A stretch of DNA of 29,138 bases. It comes from Mesostigma viride (lineage: Eukaryota; Streptophyta; Mesostigmatophyceae; Mesostigmatales; Mesostigmataceae). Positions 17,294 through 26,906 of this stretch are shown here, piece by piece (within the stretch, counting starts at the first letter, position 1; each line of letters starts with the position of its first letter). The stretch spans positions 55,001 through 84,138 of the forward strand of contig RPFO01002241.1 in NCBI GenBank assembly GCA_009746045.1, given 5' to 3'. Made by a program: the position numbers and the translations under genes. The notes beneath the pieces are model-generated. The model did no database searches and had not been told where the DNA came from. It saw only the letters and a program-made list of their open reading frames with translations.

Positions 17294-17866
17294 TGTTACG
17301 TCGCGTAACAATTCGTTGTAGTTACGGACGTAAATTAGGTCCTTTGCCTCGGTTGTCCCTAGGTTTACGTTTAGGCTCCTACCGGGACATTATTGTCCTC
17401 GTAACAGTACTGTGGTACATTGGGTGCCGTTGGGCGCCGCGCCGCGTACTTTACTAGTGGTCCTGATCCTGTGGTAGAATGTAGTGGACCAGCGTGCATC
17501 AGTAGATTTAGTGGACCAGCGTGCACCTGTAGGCGAGGGCCATGTCGGCCCGAGCGTGTTGGACCGTTGGTGACCATTTATGCGCGTTCTACCCCTTGTG
17601 TGTGCACTCGGCGTGTGTTAAGTGAATTGACACATTTAGGCTTGGGTCACGGCAGTGTAGTTGTGTTTCCTTCCTCTATTCCTGGAGTAAACGGGTTTTG
17701 ATAAATGGTTGTATGGCGTATTATAGCAACACTTACGTTAATGCATTGAGATCAGCTCCGTCACGTTCGTCTTTCGCCAGAGGGTTAAGTAGAGGAGGCC
17801 TGACCAGTTTAGGTAGTATCAGGCCCATTAGAGGTAGAGGTGGAGGTAGATATCCGCGGCGTAACA
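17294..17866 (+). repeat. 3' LTR, 573 bp
   Basis: Same length and ends as the 5' LTR; one difference found (C at 17727). The flank that follows, CACCTCCACCC, does not repeat the left flank. Confidence 0.95.
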
Positions 17867-19005
17867 CACCTCCACCCATAATGCATTGGCTTCGGGGAGA
17901 AGAGCATTCAAAGCATGGCAGATGAGTTTCGAGAGAGGCATCAGTGGGGCTGAATGCGACGCAGCAATGGTGCGCAAAGCAACAGGAGTTTTGTGCAGCT
18001 TAACCCCTAAATGGTCTTGCTGCCGATTTTCCGCCAAAAAGTGACTTACAGCCGATTTGTCGGCACCTACTCGGGGGACCAGTTTGCGAGAATACCATTG
18101 GGAATTAGGAAACGTTTAGCTGAGAAGAATGAAAGTTTATAAGTTTCTCCAGAACATGATACTAGGGTTTGCTATATTTTGACAAAGTTATAGAGGTGTT
18201 CTGGACGGTCAAAGTACAAGGGGTCAGGGTACTTTTTCACGTACAACGTGCATTTCGGAAAACGACGACCTGGCCATGGCGGCTTGCGCCCACGCATGGC
18301 ATTTACGTTTGAGTTAGAATTTTCTGGCCAAACTTAGGATATTGATTTTATACGTTCTAAAGATCATACAGGCCAATTTTTGGTTCGCGGGAATGTCATT
18401 TGATAGGTGTCGGCAGCGTTCTTGCTGGAAAAAACTGCGATCAGGCCGGACGATAGAAACGTTGACAGCAATACCTTTCCGGCGTATTTTAAAGGACATA
18501 TTGGTTTCTTTGTACTTTTTATGATGATTTGTAGTCGTAAACGTGCAAGGGTGGCCAGAAATCGCCGAATCCAGCGACCATGCTGCACAACTTTGGTGTG
18601 CCGAAATGCGCCATTTTGCGGCCACCGCCTGGGCCAAGGTAACGCCATCCATGCCTGGTAAAGCTTAAGCATCGTTTTCCTATCGATGTTTGACGTTTAT
18701 ATATACGTTCTAGCTTGTGTAGCACATTCTTTTTGCATTATTCATGCTCTTTCTTGACCCTGGCCTGGCCCCTTTCTAAAACACCCTTCTTAGATGCTTC
18801 CCTCAGTCAGTTGACCTGCCACAGGGTGATGGTGATAAGTTTTAGAGGCTGTATGGGTTTGAATACCTCCATATATGTTTGTTATACATTTCCCACACAC
18901 ATATTGCACAGCAGCAGCACGGCAGCAATGCAGCAGCAGTAGCATGGCAGCACAGCAGCAGCAGCAGCACATGAGCAGCTCAATGACAACAACGCTGCTT
19001 GCGCT
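17867..19005. other. Intergenic stretch, no gene recognised
   Basis: Composition is mixed and no long coding frame is present. On the minus strand 18519-18725 is a short frame with no recognised domain. A CAG/CTG-rich stretch at about 18908-18980 encodes nothing convincing, although one frame of the neighbouring minus-strand gene runs artefactually through it. Confidence 0.5.
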
Positions 19006-20535
19006 TCAGCAGTCGTCGTCGTCGTCATCGTCATCGGCAAGGATGAGCGCTCGCTTCCGACGCCGGGAGGCGCCTGCGTTGTTGTTCTCCGCCACAACGT
19101 CGCTGGGTGGAACCATCTCGCGCAATCGAGCCTCGGCCAGGGTGATATCCGGCGCTTGCAACGCAGGGACGACCACACCGGGGCACCCGCAGATCTGTGC
19201 CTCCAGCTCGTGGAGAGGCACGCAAGAAACCGCGTCCTCCTCCCAACGGGCACCCAGTACATGGCTACCATGTCGTTTTGCGTGTCGACAACAGCGACAC
19301 GACCATGGTACCTGCCGTCCCGGCTTTCGGTGCGACCGTCCGCGGATGTCACACGCTCCGACGCCCAATGACACACGACTTGCCCTACGAGGTTGCGGCT
19401 GCCACTCTTGACCTGCAGCGTTACGCCTTCCCAGCATGCCTTCGCCATGCCGACGATGCCCTTCGAGCATTCAGCATCTTGCCACTTCACGACCGGGTGT
19501 TCCGCGTCATAGGGCACCTCCTTCAGCGCCTTTAGGCACTCCTTGGTGAGCTTTTTGTTCGCACCCAAGGAGACTCCATGGGGCGGCTGACCTCGCTTGC
19601 CCACCACTTGTGTCAAGATGAGGTCTGAGGCGGTGATGATCACCGTGTGCGCCGCAGTGGTTGGCGGATGGGGCCATTGCGCAATGTCTGTATTCCACGG
19701 GTGCCACGTGTCATGCAAATGCTTAGCGCGGTATACAAAGAGCTCAATAGAAGGTTGGCCGCCATCCTCCTTCGCAACCACCTCCTTGATGATGCCAACG
19801 AGGACTGGAGTCCACGTGAGCTTCGAGTTGCAGAGAATACCAGCTGAAGGGTGCCAGTATAGAACAGCGGAGCCTTTCTCAACGCCTTGCATGCGCTTCA
19901 AGTAAGCGACCTTGGCTGCCATGGCCCTGTCTTCTGCCGCCCATTCCTGCTGTGTGTGGCCATCATGACGAACTCGGTCTACCAGCGGGGTGACGCGCAC
20001 CGCCTCTGCGTCGACCAACGCCATGAAGTGCTCTTCTTGCGTCGGTGGTGGTTCAGGCGCTGCATCGTGCTCACGCAGGGCGGAGATGTCCGCGCGAGAT
20101 GGCCACGGCAAAGGGCGCCACTCCTCAGGCACCTCCTCAGGGGCATGTGGGACTTGACTTGCGAAAAAAGGCCTTGTTTGGCTTGATGGTGTCGGGCGGA
20201 AAGTACCACTGCCAGATGCCATGGAGCAACTTCTCGACCCTTGTTTTGATCGACTCCAGCTCCTTCCCCCGAAACTCCATGTTCAATGGTGCGAAGGCTG
20301 GGGTGTCCTGCAACATCGGAATGCGGTCTGGATCCACAAGTCGGACGCCAAACAGCGGCCGCCCCTCCGCATCAAACCTGTATGGCTGTGTCATCGCCTT
20401 CCCGCACCGTGGCGCGCCTTCCTGTCGAGTCCCCGCGGGCTGCCACGGCGTCTTTTGGGACTCCGTGGTCCGGTAGGACAACCAGGTCTCTGTGTTGCCC
20501 TGTACCTGGAAGAAGACGGCGTGGTGCACCTTCAT
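19006..20535 (-). CDS. Unrecognised protein with two similar Trp-rich modules and acidic tail, frame-disturbed
   Basis: Coding-like sequence starts at the ATG at 20535 (MKVHHAVFFQVQGN...) and continues to the TGA at 19006-19008, about 510 residues, with two frame changes: one at the A6 run at 20164-20169 and one near 19240-19250. Both are consistent with a single-base indel. Two segments look alike: GSAVLYWHPSAGILCNSKLT followed by WTPVLVGIIKEV, and VVCHWASE followed by YHGRVAVVDTQNDMVAMYWV; both are beta-rich and could be chromatin- or nucleic-acid-binding modules. The last 20 residues hold RRRKRA (possible nuclear signal) and eight Asp. No family recognised; transposon origin is possible. 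The frame is also open upstream through the GC-rich array, which I do not count as coding. Confidence 0.5.
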
Positions 20536-20554
20536 TGAGCGACCGCGTTTTTCA

Positions 20555-22245
20555 GGCACCGGCTGTGCCGCTCCGCCGCTCCGCCGCTCCGCCGCCCGCC
20601 GGCTGCGCCGCCGGCCCGCCGCGCGCCGGCTGCCCCGCCCCGTAGCCCGTCGACAGGCTGCCCCGCCCCGCCGCATGCAAGCTGCGCCGGCCCGCCGCCC
20701 ACGCGCGCCGGCAGCGCCGTTGGCCCCCCGCGCGCCGACGGCCCTGCCTCGCCGCCCGTTGACAGCCCCGCCCCGCCGCATGCCAGCTGCGCCGGCCCGC
20801 CGCCCATGCGCGACGGCAGCGCCGCTGGCCCCCCGCGCGCCGACGGCCCTGCCCCGCCGCCCGTCGACTGCCCCGCCCCGCCGCCCGTCGACAGCCCTGC
20901 CCCGCCGCATGCAGGCTGCGCCGCCGCTGCCACCTCGCTGCGCGCTGGCTGCGCCACCTCGCCGCCCGCCGACGGCGCCGCCCCGCCGCGCACCGGCTGC
21001 CCCGCCCCGCCGCCCGTCGACTGCCCCGCCCCGCCGCATGCCAGCTGCGCCGGCCCGCCGCCCACGCGCGCCGGCAGCGCCGTTGGCCCCCGCGCGCCGA
21101 CGGCCCTGCCTCGCCGCCCGTTGACAGCCCCGCCCCGCCGCATGCCAGCTGCGCCGGCCCGCCGCCCATGCGCGCCGGCAGCGCCGCTGGCCCCCGCGCG
21201 CCGACGGCCCTGCCCCGCCGCCCGTCGACTGCCCCGCCCCGCCGCCCGTCGACAGCCCTGCCCCGCCGCATGCAGGCTGCGCCGCCGCTGCCACCTCGCT
21301 GCGCGCTGGCTGCGCCACCTCGCCGCCCGCCGACGGCGCCGCCCCGCCGCGCACCGGCTGCCCCGCCCGCCGCCCGTCGACTGCCCCGCCCCGCCGCATG
21401 CCAGCTGCGCCGGCCCGCCGCCCACGCGCGCCGGCAGCGCCGCTGGCCCCCCGCGCGCTGACGGCCCTGCCCCGCCGCCCGTCGACTGCCCCGCCCCGCC
21501 GCCCGTCGACAGCCCCGACCCACCGCATGCCAGGTGCGCCGGCCCGCCGCCCGCGCGCGCCGGCAGCGCCGCTGGCCCCCGCGCGCCGACGGCCCTGCCC
21601 CGCCGCCCGTCGACAGCCCTGCCCCGCCGCCGTCGACAGCCCCGCCCCGCCGCATGCCAGCTGCGCCGGCCCGCCGCCCACGCGCGCCGGCAGCGCCGCT
21701 GGCCCCGCCCCGCCGCCCGTCGACTGCCCCGCCCCGCCGCATGCCAGCTGCGCCGGCCGGCCGCCCACGCGCGCCGGCAGCGCCGCTGGCCCCCCGCGCG
21801 CTGACGGCCCTGCCCCGCCGCCCGTCGACTGCCCCGCCCCGCCGCCCGTCGACAGCCCCGACCCACCGCATGCCAGGTGCGCCGGCCCGCCGCCCGCGCG
21901 CGCCGGCAGCGCCGCTGGCCCCCGCGCGCCGACGGCCCTGCCCCGCTGCCCGTCGACAGCCCTGCCCCGCCGCCCGTCGACAGCCCCGCCCCGCCGCATG
22001 CCAGCTGCGCCGGCCCGCCGCCCACGCGCGCCGGCAGCGCCGCTGGCCCTGCCCCGCCGCCCGTCGACTGCCCCGCCCCGCCGCCCGTCGACAGCCCTGC
22101 CCCGCCGCATGCCAGGTGCGCCGCCCGCCGCCCGCGCGCACCGGCAGCGCCGCTGGCCCCCCGCGCGCCGACGGCCCTGCCCCGCCGCCCGTCGACAGCC
22201 CCGCCCCGCCGCATGCCAGCTGCGCCGGCCGGCCGCCCATGCGCG
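20555..22245. repeat. GC-rich tandem array, units of about 104 and 130 bp
   Basis: Built from CCGCCC GTCGAC, CCGCCGCATGC, GCGCCGGCAGCGCCG and related blocks. GCATGC recurs at 20673, 20777, 20907, 21036 and 21140, giving spacings of 104, 130, 129 and 104. A higher-order period of about 343-361 bp is visible (20931 and 21292; 21511 and 21854). It is so GC-rich that stops are rare in most frames on both strands, hence long frames of Arg/Ala/Gly or Pro/Ala are by-products. Confidence 0.9.
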
Positions 22246-22296
22246 CCATGCGCTTCGCAGGTCCATTGGGATCATGAGGCCTGCGCAAAATCTCAC

Positions 22297-22426
22297 CTCG
22301 GAGGCCCGTGCTACTTCTAGTAAGATGCTTGCATTTTCAATGCGTCACCTATATGCAGGCATAGAGGGTGGTACATGGCGCTAGACTCATCAGGGGATAG
22401 GAGCCATGCCCTCAGCAATTACTCAC
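22297..22426 (-). other. Intron sequence downstream of a CFAP299 exon
   Basis: Begins with the GTGAGT donor (22426-22421 on the minus strand). The next CFAP299 exon, expected to encode a GYIDYAHRL-like segment, was not found here or in the window further left. Confidence 0.4.
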
Positions 22427-22468
22427 CTCCTGGCCCTTGCTGTTGCGGTCTCGGATGAAGATGATGGT
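22427..22468 (-). CDS. CFAP299: CFAP299 exon (14 codons)
   Basis: The minus strand reads TIIFIRDRNSKGQE, bounded by an acceptor (GTGTAG) and a donor (GTGAGT). It corresponds to the highly conserved IFIRDRN.GQE segment of cilia- and flagella-associated protein 299 (the family once called C4orf22). Together with the next exon it reads continuously in phase 0. CFAP299 is a small conserved protein of organisms with motile cilia; its molecular role is poorly known. Recognition is from memory of the family; the alignment was not run. Only two exons were found; the rest must lie outside the window or be lost. Confidence 0.72.
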
Positions 22469-23155
22469 CTACACGCCGCCGCATGCAAACAAGGAATGAG
22501 AGACAAAGCCGTGCGAGGCCAATATGGGCACAGTGAGAGAAACAAGTCGACGCGAACCTACATCACGAGTGTCAGCGAAGGGGACCCATGGGAGAAGTCT
22601 CCCTCCCATGGTATCATTCACGGACACACGCAGCGGCCATGGGAACAGCCAAAACAGCAGGTTCACACACGCAAGGGCAACGACCTGCAGTGCCTGACCA
22701 GCATGTCGGTCAGTTGTGATTGGCAAGGCAGAGCCACACACACCAGGTACACGCTGCATGGGCAGGGAAGACGCTCTTACATGAGAAAAAGCGAGGAAAC
22801 GTGCGCGAAGGATATTAAGAGCGATCCGCGCTAGAAGGATGCTACAATAGCATCATATATTCAAGAATTAGCAAAGAAAGATGTAGAAAAGAGACAAAAG
22901 AAAGAAATACGAGAGAAAGCAAAGACAGGGAGCTGCCAAACCGGGCAGACAAAAGGTTACGAGCGGCAAGAGTTGTGAACGCTGCACTTGATTGCTTTCT
23001 CTGACTTGTCAACTGCGAAGAGTGACTGACTTACCTCTCTGGAAATGGTATGCTCAGCATCCCATGGTAATGAAATGGTGAGCTATGCTGTCAGACATGC
23101 CTATATAACATAGCTACCCTAGGGTCCTAATACAAAACTAGAAATCAAACCATAC
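22469..23155 (-). other. CFAP299 intron, 687 bp
   Basis: Bounded on the minus strand by GTATGG and GTGTAG, phase 0. The plus-strand frame at 22406-22834 overlaps it and the preceding exon and shows no recognised domain, so I treat it as a shadow. Confidence 0.6.
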
Positions 23156-23200
23156 CGTGAGTTTCCCGGCTCGCACGGCCTCCTCCCTTTGTGCCAACGC
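23156..23200 (-). CDS. CFAP299: CFAP299 exon (15 codons)
   Basis: The minus strand reads ALAQREEAVRAGKLT between a TTTGCAG acceptor, preceded by a long pyrimidine tract (about 23208-23290), and a GTATGG donor. In known CFAP299 proteins an ALA.REE...GKL segment directly precedes the IFIRDRN segment, exactly as the two exons join here. Exons of 45 and 42 bases point to an intron-rich genome. No upstream exon was found up to the window end. Confidence 0.72.
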
Positions 23201-23700
23201 CTGCAAACACAACGGGCCGTGGGAGGAGGGTGGAAAGGTGGGCAAGTGTGGAGGAGTTTGGGGGGAACGGGTTGAGCAGCGGTGGGGGAAAGATGTGCCG
23301 GTCATGATGTTGTCAACTACAGCTGTTGTATCGTGATTCACCTTCAATAAGTCTACTGTTCTACATCCGGTGGTGGATGGACACAAGCAATAAAGGCCCC
23401 GCCCACAACTCAGATTTCTTTAGAAAATCTACTGATCTACATTCGATGGCGCCTTCACAGAAGCAGGAAACTCCGCCCACCGGTCAAATGTGACGCCCAA
23501 CAAAGCCCCAACTTATTTCTTCAAGAAGTATACTTTTTACATCCGGTAGTGCTTGGACAGAAGCAATATGTAAAGCCCGCCCACAAATCGGATTTCTTTA
23601 CGAAAAACCTGTTTTACATTCGATGGGTCTTGACAGATTCAAGCAGCAATACTCGTTTCTACCTGCGTGCGACTGCAGCGGCCGAGTGCTGCAACTTGCC
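23201..23700 (-). repeat. CFAP299 upstream intron with four degenerate repeats
   Basis: The intron sequence holds four diverged copies of a block with CTACAT(C/T)CG(G/A)TGG then GGACA(C/G)AAGCAA and CGCCCAC, starting at about 23362, 23430, 23536 and 23613. Spacing is 68-106 bases. No coding signal seen. Confidence 0.6.
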
Positions 23701-23704
23701 TTCA

Positions 23705-24520
23705 CGTCCCAGTCTTCACGTGACAGTCCTGGTCTTCACGTCTTCACGTCTTCACGTCTTCACGTCTTCACGTCTTCACGTCTTCACCTGAACTTGCGGC
23801 GTATCGTATCTTTGATACCTTGCATGCACGTCTTCACGTCTTCACGTCTTCACCGCGTCTTCACCTGTCTTCACCACGTCTTCACGTCTTCGCGTCTTCA
23901 CGTCTTCACGGCTTCACCTGAACACCTGAACTTCACCTGAACTTGCCGTATCGTGTCTTCACGTCTTCACGTCTTCACGTCTTCACGTCTTCACCGCGTC
24001 TTCACCTGTCTTCACCACGTCTTCACGGCTTCACGTCTTCACGTCTTCACGGCTTCACCTGAACACCTGAACTTCACCTGAACTTGCCGTATCGTGTCTT
24101 CAAGTCTTCACGTCTTCACGTCTTCACGTCTTCACGTCTTTACCGCGTCTTCACCTGTCTTCACCACGTCTTCACGTCTTCGCGTCGTCACGTCTTCACG
24201 GCTTCACCTGAACACCTGAACTTCACCTGAACTTGCCGTATCGTGTCTTCACGTCTTCACGTCTTCACGTCTTCACGTCTTCACGTCTTCACCGCGTCTT
24301 CACCTGTCTTCACCACGTCTTCACGGCTTCACGTCTTCACGTCTTCACGGCTTCACCTGAACACCTGAACTTCACCTGAACTTGCCGTATCGTGTCTTCA
24401 CGTCTTCACGTCTTCACGTCTTCACGTCTTCACGTCTTCACCGCGTCTTCACCTGTCTTCACCACGTCTTCACGGCTTCACCTGAACACCTGAACTTTGC
24501 GTATCGTATCTTTCATACAT
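23705..24520. repeat. 8-bp minisatellite (CTTCACGT)n with about 140-150 bp higher-order units
   Basis: Runs of CTTCACGT alternate with CTTCACCTGAACACCTGAA-type blocks. The block ACTTGCCGTATCGTG recurs at 23941, 24082, 24231 and 24380, so the higher-order unit is 141-149 bases. On the plus strand it gives VFTSSRLH-type translation, a by-product of the 8-base period. Confidence 0.93.
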
Positions 24521-24662
24521 TGCATCATTTGCATGCCTTGGAGCTGCACGTCTTCAAGCAGTGTCACCCAGTTCCCGCTTGATTCAAATGCACTTCGCGC
24601 TTGAATTCGTGACTTCGCCCCGCTCAAGGTGGAAAGAATGATGGGCACTAGCCACGGGAACT

Positions 24663-25010
24663 ATGCCCGATGCTGATAGCCGAAGCGATGACATGGACGA
24701 ATTGATTGATTTGTGTTATGCCGGGGACGATTGTAGAAAATGGGTGCTAGGAAAGAAATCTGGTGCCATGAAAGTAGATTTTTTGGCCGGTGCAAACCAC
24801 CAATGCGCCGGCCGATGTGGCAAGGTCCTGCACGGCAGCCAGAGCCACCCAGCCAGAGCGTACCCAGCCGCTGCCGCCCCGACCCCCGTACTGGTGGGCG
24901 TGGAACAGACGATGAGAGAGATGCAACGAGCTATGGAGAACCAAAGCAAGAAGGTTGAAGAGCTTGGTTTGCAGCTGCGTCAAGAGGTGCAGAAACAAGT
25001 GGTCCAGCTG

Positions 25011-25060
<50 letters not shown>

Positions 25061-25097
25061 TGCAGCAGCAACTGCAGCAGCAACTGCAGCAACAACT

Positions 25098-25163
<66 letters not shown>

Positions 25164-25294
25164 CTTCAGTTCCCGCAGGCAGCGTCGCAATGTCGCAGTT
25201 TCCACAGGCATTGTCGGCACTGCAGCAGTTTTCGCAGGGACCGTCGGCAGCAGAGCAGTTCCCGCAGGGATCATCGGTGGTGCAGCAGTTCTTT
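24663..25294 (+). CDS. Unrecognised coiled-coil and poly-residue protein, probable exon 1
   Basis: From the ATG at 24663: an acidic N terminus (MPDADSRSDDMDELIDLCYA), a Cys/His-containing stretch (NHQCAGRCGKVLHGSQSH), a Pro/Ala linker, then a probable coiled coil (VEQTMREMQRAMENQSKKVE onward, residues about 80-115). A CAG run at about 25013-25161 is read as poly-Ala in this frame. After it come repeated QFPQ-type segments: LQFPQAASQ in this frame, then SQFPQALSALQQFSQG in a frame one base away, from 25190 to 25294, where a TTT|GTGAGT donor follows. A length change in or near the CAG run would explain the shift. No family recognised. Confidence 0.5.
25013..25161. repeat. CAG/GCA microsatellite
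   Basis: About 150 bases of (CAG)n with a few CAACTG interruptions in the first half. Depending on frame it encodes Ala, Gln or Ser, so its length controls the reading frame downstream only when it changes by other than three. Confidence 0.95.
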
Positions 25295-26906
25295 GTGAGT
25301 CATTCGTGTAGTGTTGAGTTGGGGTGGGGGTGTGTGTGGGGGGGTGTAGGGGGGTTTGACTGTGTGACTGCGTGGCTGCTTGGCTGGAAAGGAGGGTGCG
25401 TGGCTGTGTGGCTGCGTGGCTGCGCTGCTGCGTGGCTGCGTGGCTGCGCTGCTGCGTGGCTGCGTGGTTGCTTGGCTGGAAAGGAGGGTGCGTGGCTGTG
25501 TGGCTGCGTGGCTGCGCTGCTGCGTGGCTGCGTGGCTGCGCTGCTGCGTGGCTGCGTGGCTGCGTGGCTGCGTGGCTGCGTGGCTGCGTGGCTGCGTGGC
25601 TGCGTGGCTGCGTGGCTGCGTGGCTGCGTGGCTGCGTGGCTGCGTGGCTGCGTGGCTGCTTGGCTGGAAAGGAGGGTGCGTGGCTGTGTGGCTGCGTGGC
25701 TGCGCTGCTGCGTGGCTGCGTGGCTGCTTGGCTGGAAAGGAGGGTGCGTGGCTGTGTGGCTGCGTGGCTGCGCTGCTGCGTGGCTGCGTGGCTGCGTGGC
25801 TGCGTGGCTGCGTGGCTGCGTGGCTGCGTGGCTGCGTGGCTGCGTGGCTGCGTGGCTGCGTGGCTGCGTGGCTGCGTGGCTGCGTGGCTGGAAAGGAGGG
25901 TGCGTGGCTGTGTGGCTGCGTGGCTGCGCTGCTGCGTGGCTGCGTGGCTGCGTGGCTGCGCTGCTGCGTGGCTGCGTGGCTGCGTGGCTGTGTGGCTGCG
26001 TGGCTGCGCTGCTGCGTGGCTGCGTGGCTGCGTGGCTGCGTGGCTGCTTGGCTGGAAAGGAGGGTGCGTGGCTGTGTGGCTGCGTGGCTGCGCTGCTGCG
26101 TGGCTGCGTGGCTGCGTGGCTGCGTGGCTGCGTGGCTGCGTGGCTGCGTGGCTGGAAAGGAGGGTGCGTGGCTGTGTGGCTGCGTGGCTGCGCTGCTGCG
26201 TGGCTGCGTGGCTGCGTGGCTGCGTGGCTGCGTGGCTGCGCTGCTGCGTGGCTGCGTGGCTGCGTGGCTGTGTGGCTGCGTGGCTGCGCTGCTGCGTGGC
26301 TGCGTGGCTGCGTGGCTGCGTGGCTGCGTGGCTGCGTGGCTGCTTGGCTGGAAAGGAGGGTGCGTGGCTGTGTGGCTGCGTGGCTGCGCTGCTGCGTGGC
26401 TGCGTGGCTGCGTGGCTGGAAAGGAGGGTGCGTGGCTGTGTGGCTGCGTGGCTGCGCTGCTGCGTGGCTGCGTGGCTGCGTGGCTGCGTGGCTGCTTGGC
26501 TGGAAAGGAGGGTGCGTGGCTGTGTGGCTGCGTAGCTGCGCTGCTGCGTGGCTGCGTGGCTGCGTGGCTGCGTGGCTGCGTGGCTGCGTGGCTGCGTGGC
26601 TGCGTGGCTGCGTGGCTGCGTGGCTGCGTGGCTGGAAAGGAGGGTGCGTGGCTGTGTGGCTGCGTGGCTGCGCTGCTGCGTGGCTGCGTGGCTGCGTGGC
26701 TGCGTGGCTGGCTGGGGGGGGGGGGGTGCCGGGTGCGTGGATGCGTGGATGTGTGGCTGGGTGGGTGCGTCACTGCGTGGCTGGCTGGCTCTGTGGCTGC
26801 GTGGGCCGCTGGATGGCCGGGTCAGCGTGGCTGCGTGTTCAATGGGATGCTAATATGTTGTTGCCTTTGGATGCCACAGTTCATGGATTCTTTTGTTCAC
26901 ATGCAG
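25295..26906 (+). other. Probable intron filled by a minisatellite
   Basis: The donor GTGAGT at 25295-25300 and an acceptor TTTTGTTCACATGCAG ending at 26906 enclose 1612 bases. Most of it is the TGCGTGGC array listed below. It joins exon 1 and exon 2 in phase 0. Confidence 0.45.
25364..26712. repeat. 8-bp minisatellite (TGCGTGGC)n with 11 marker blocks
   Basis: The 8-base unit TGCGTGGC varies to TGCGCTGC, TGTGTGGC and TGCTTGGC. A block GGAAAGGAGGG interrupts it 11 times, at about 25386, 25477, 25665, 25734, 25890, 26053, 26153, 26349, 26419, 26502 and 26634, marking higher-order units of 69-196 bases. An 8-base period translates to the same eight residues in all three frames, so the long frames here (to 611 codons) are artefacts. 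A run of 13 G follows at 26714-26726. Confidence 0.95.

Larger units (their letters stand above)
7067..17866 (+). mobile_element. Ty3/gypsy LTR retrotransposon with chromodomain and extra ORFs
   Basis: A 10.8 kb element flanked by two 573-bp LTRs. The internal order gag, protease, RT, RNase H, integrase is that of Ty3/gypsy (Metaviridae), and the chromodomain after integrase places it near the chromoviruses. Two additions are unusual: a small ORF before gag with an RNase H1 N-terminal-like domain, and a long GC-rich ORF after pol. The frames are interrupted several times by what look like single-base shifts. Near-identical LTRs say the insertion is recent. No target-site duplication is visible: the left flank ends GGTTCA, the right flank begins CACCTC. 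A truncated sister copy lies at 27543-29138. Confidence 0.93.

Noticed and set aside
18519-18725. Short minus-strand frame with an HFGTPKLCSMVAGFGDFWPP segment
   Set aside because: Two other frames of the same DNA look equally coding-like and I recognise no domain.
20137-22296. Minus-strand frames of 719, 578 and 560 codons and plus-strand frames of about 330 codons in the GC-rich array
   Set aside because: Very high GC content removes stops; frames overlap on both strands with low-complexity Arg/Ala/Gly or Pro/Ala products. Only the part below 20535 looks coding.
22406-22834. 142-codon plus-strand frame
   Set aside because: No recognisable domain and it overlaps a CFAP299 exon and intron on the other strand.
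23705-24520. Possible CRISPR array
   Set aside because: The repeats are directly adjacent 8-base units without unique spacers, and the DNA is eukaryotic.
23549-24582. Plus-strand frames with VFTSSRLH repeats
   Set aside because: Translation of the CTTCACGT minisatellite; no domain and no independent support.
24747-25274. Minus-strand frame with a long poly-Cys run
   Set aside because: Reverse reading of the CAG microsatellite opposite a better plus-strand frame.
23705-26712. Telomeric or interstitial telomere repeat
   Set aside because: Neither CTTCACGT nor TGCGTGGC resembles the TTTAGGG, TTAGGG or TTTTAGGG families.
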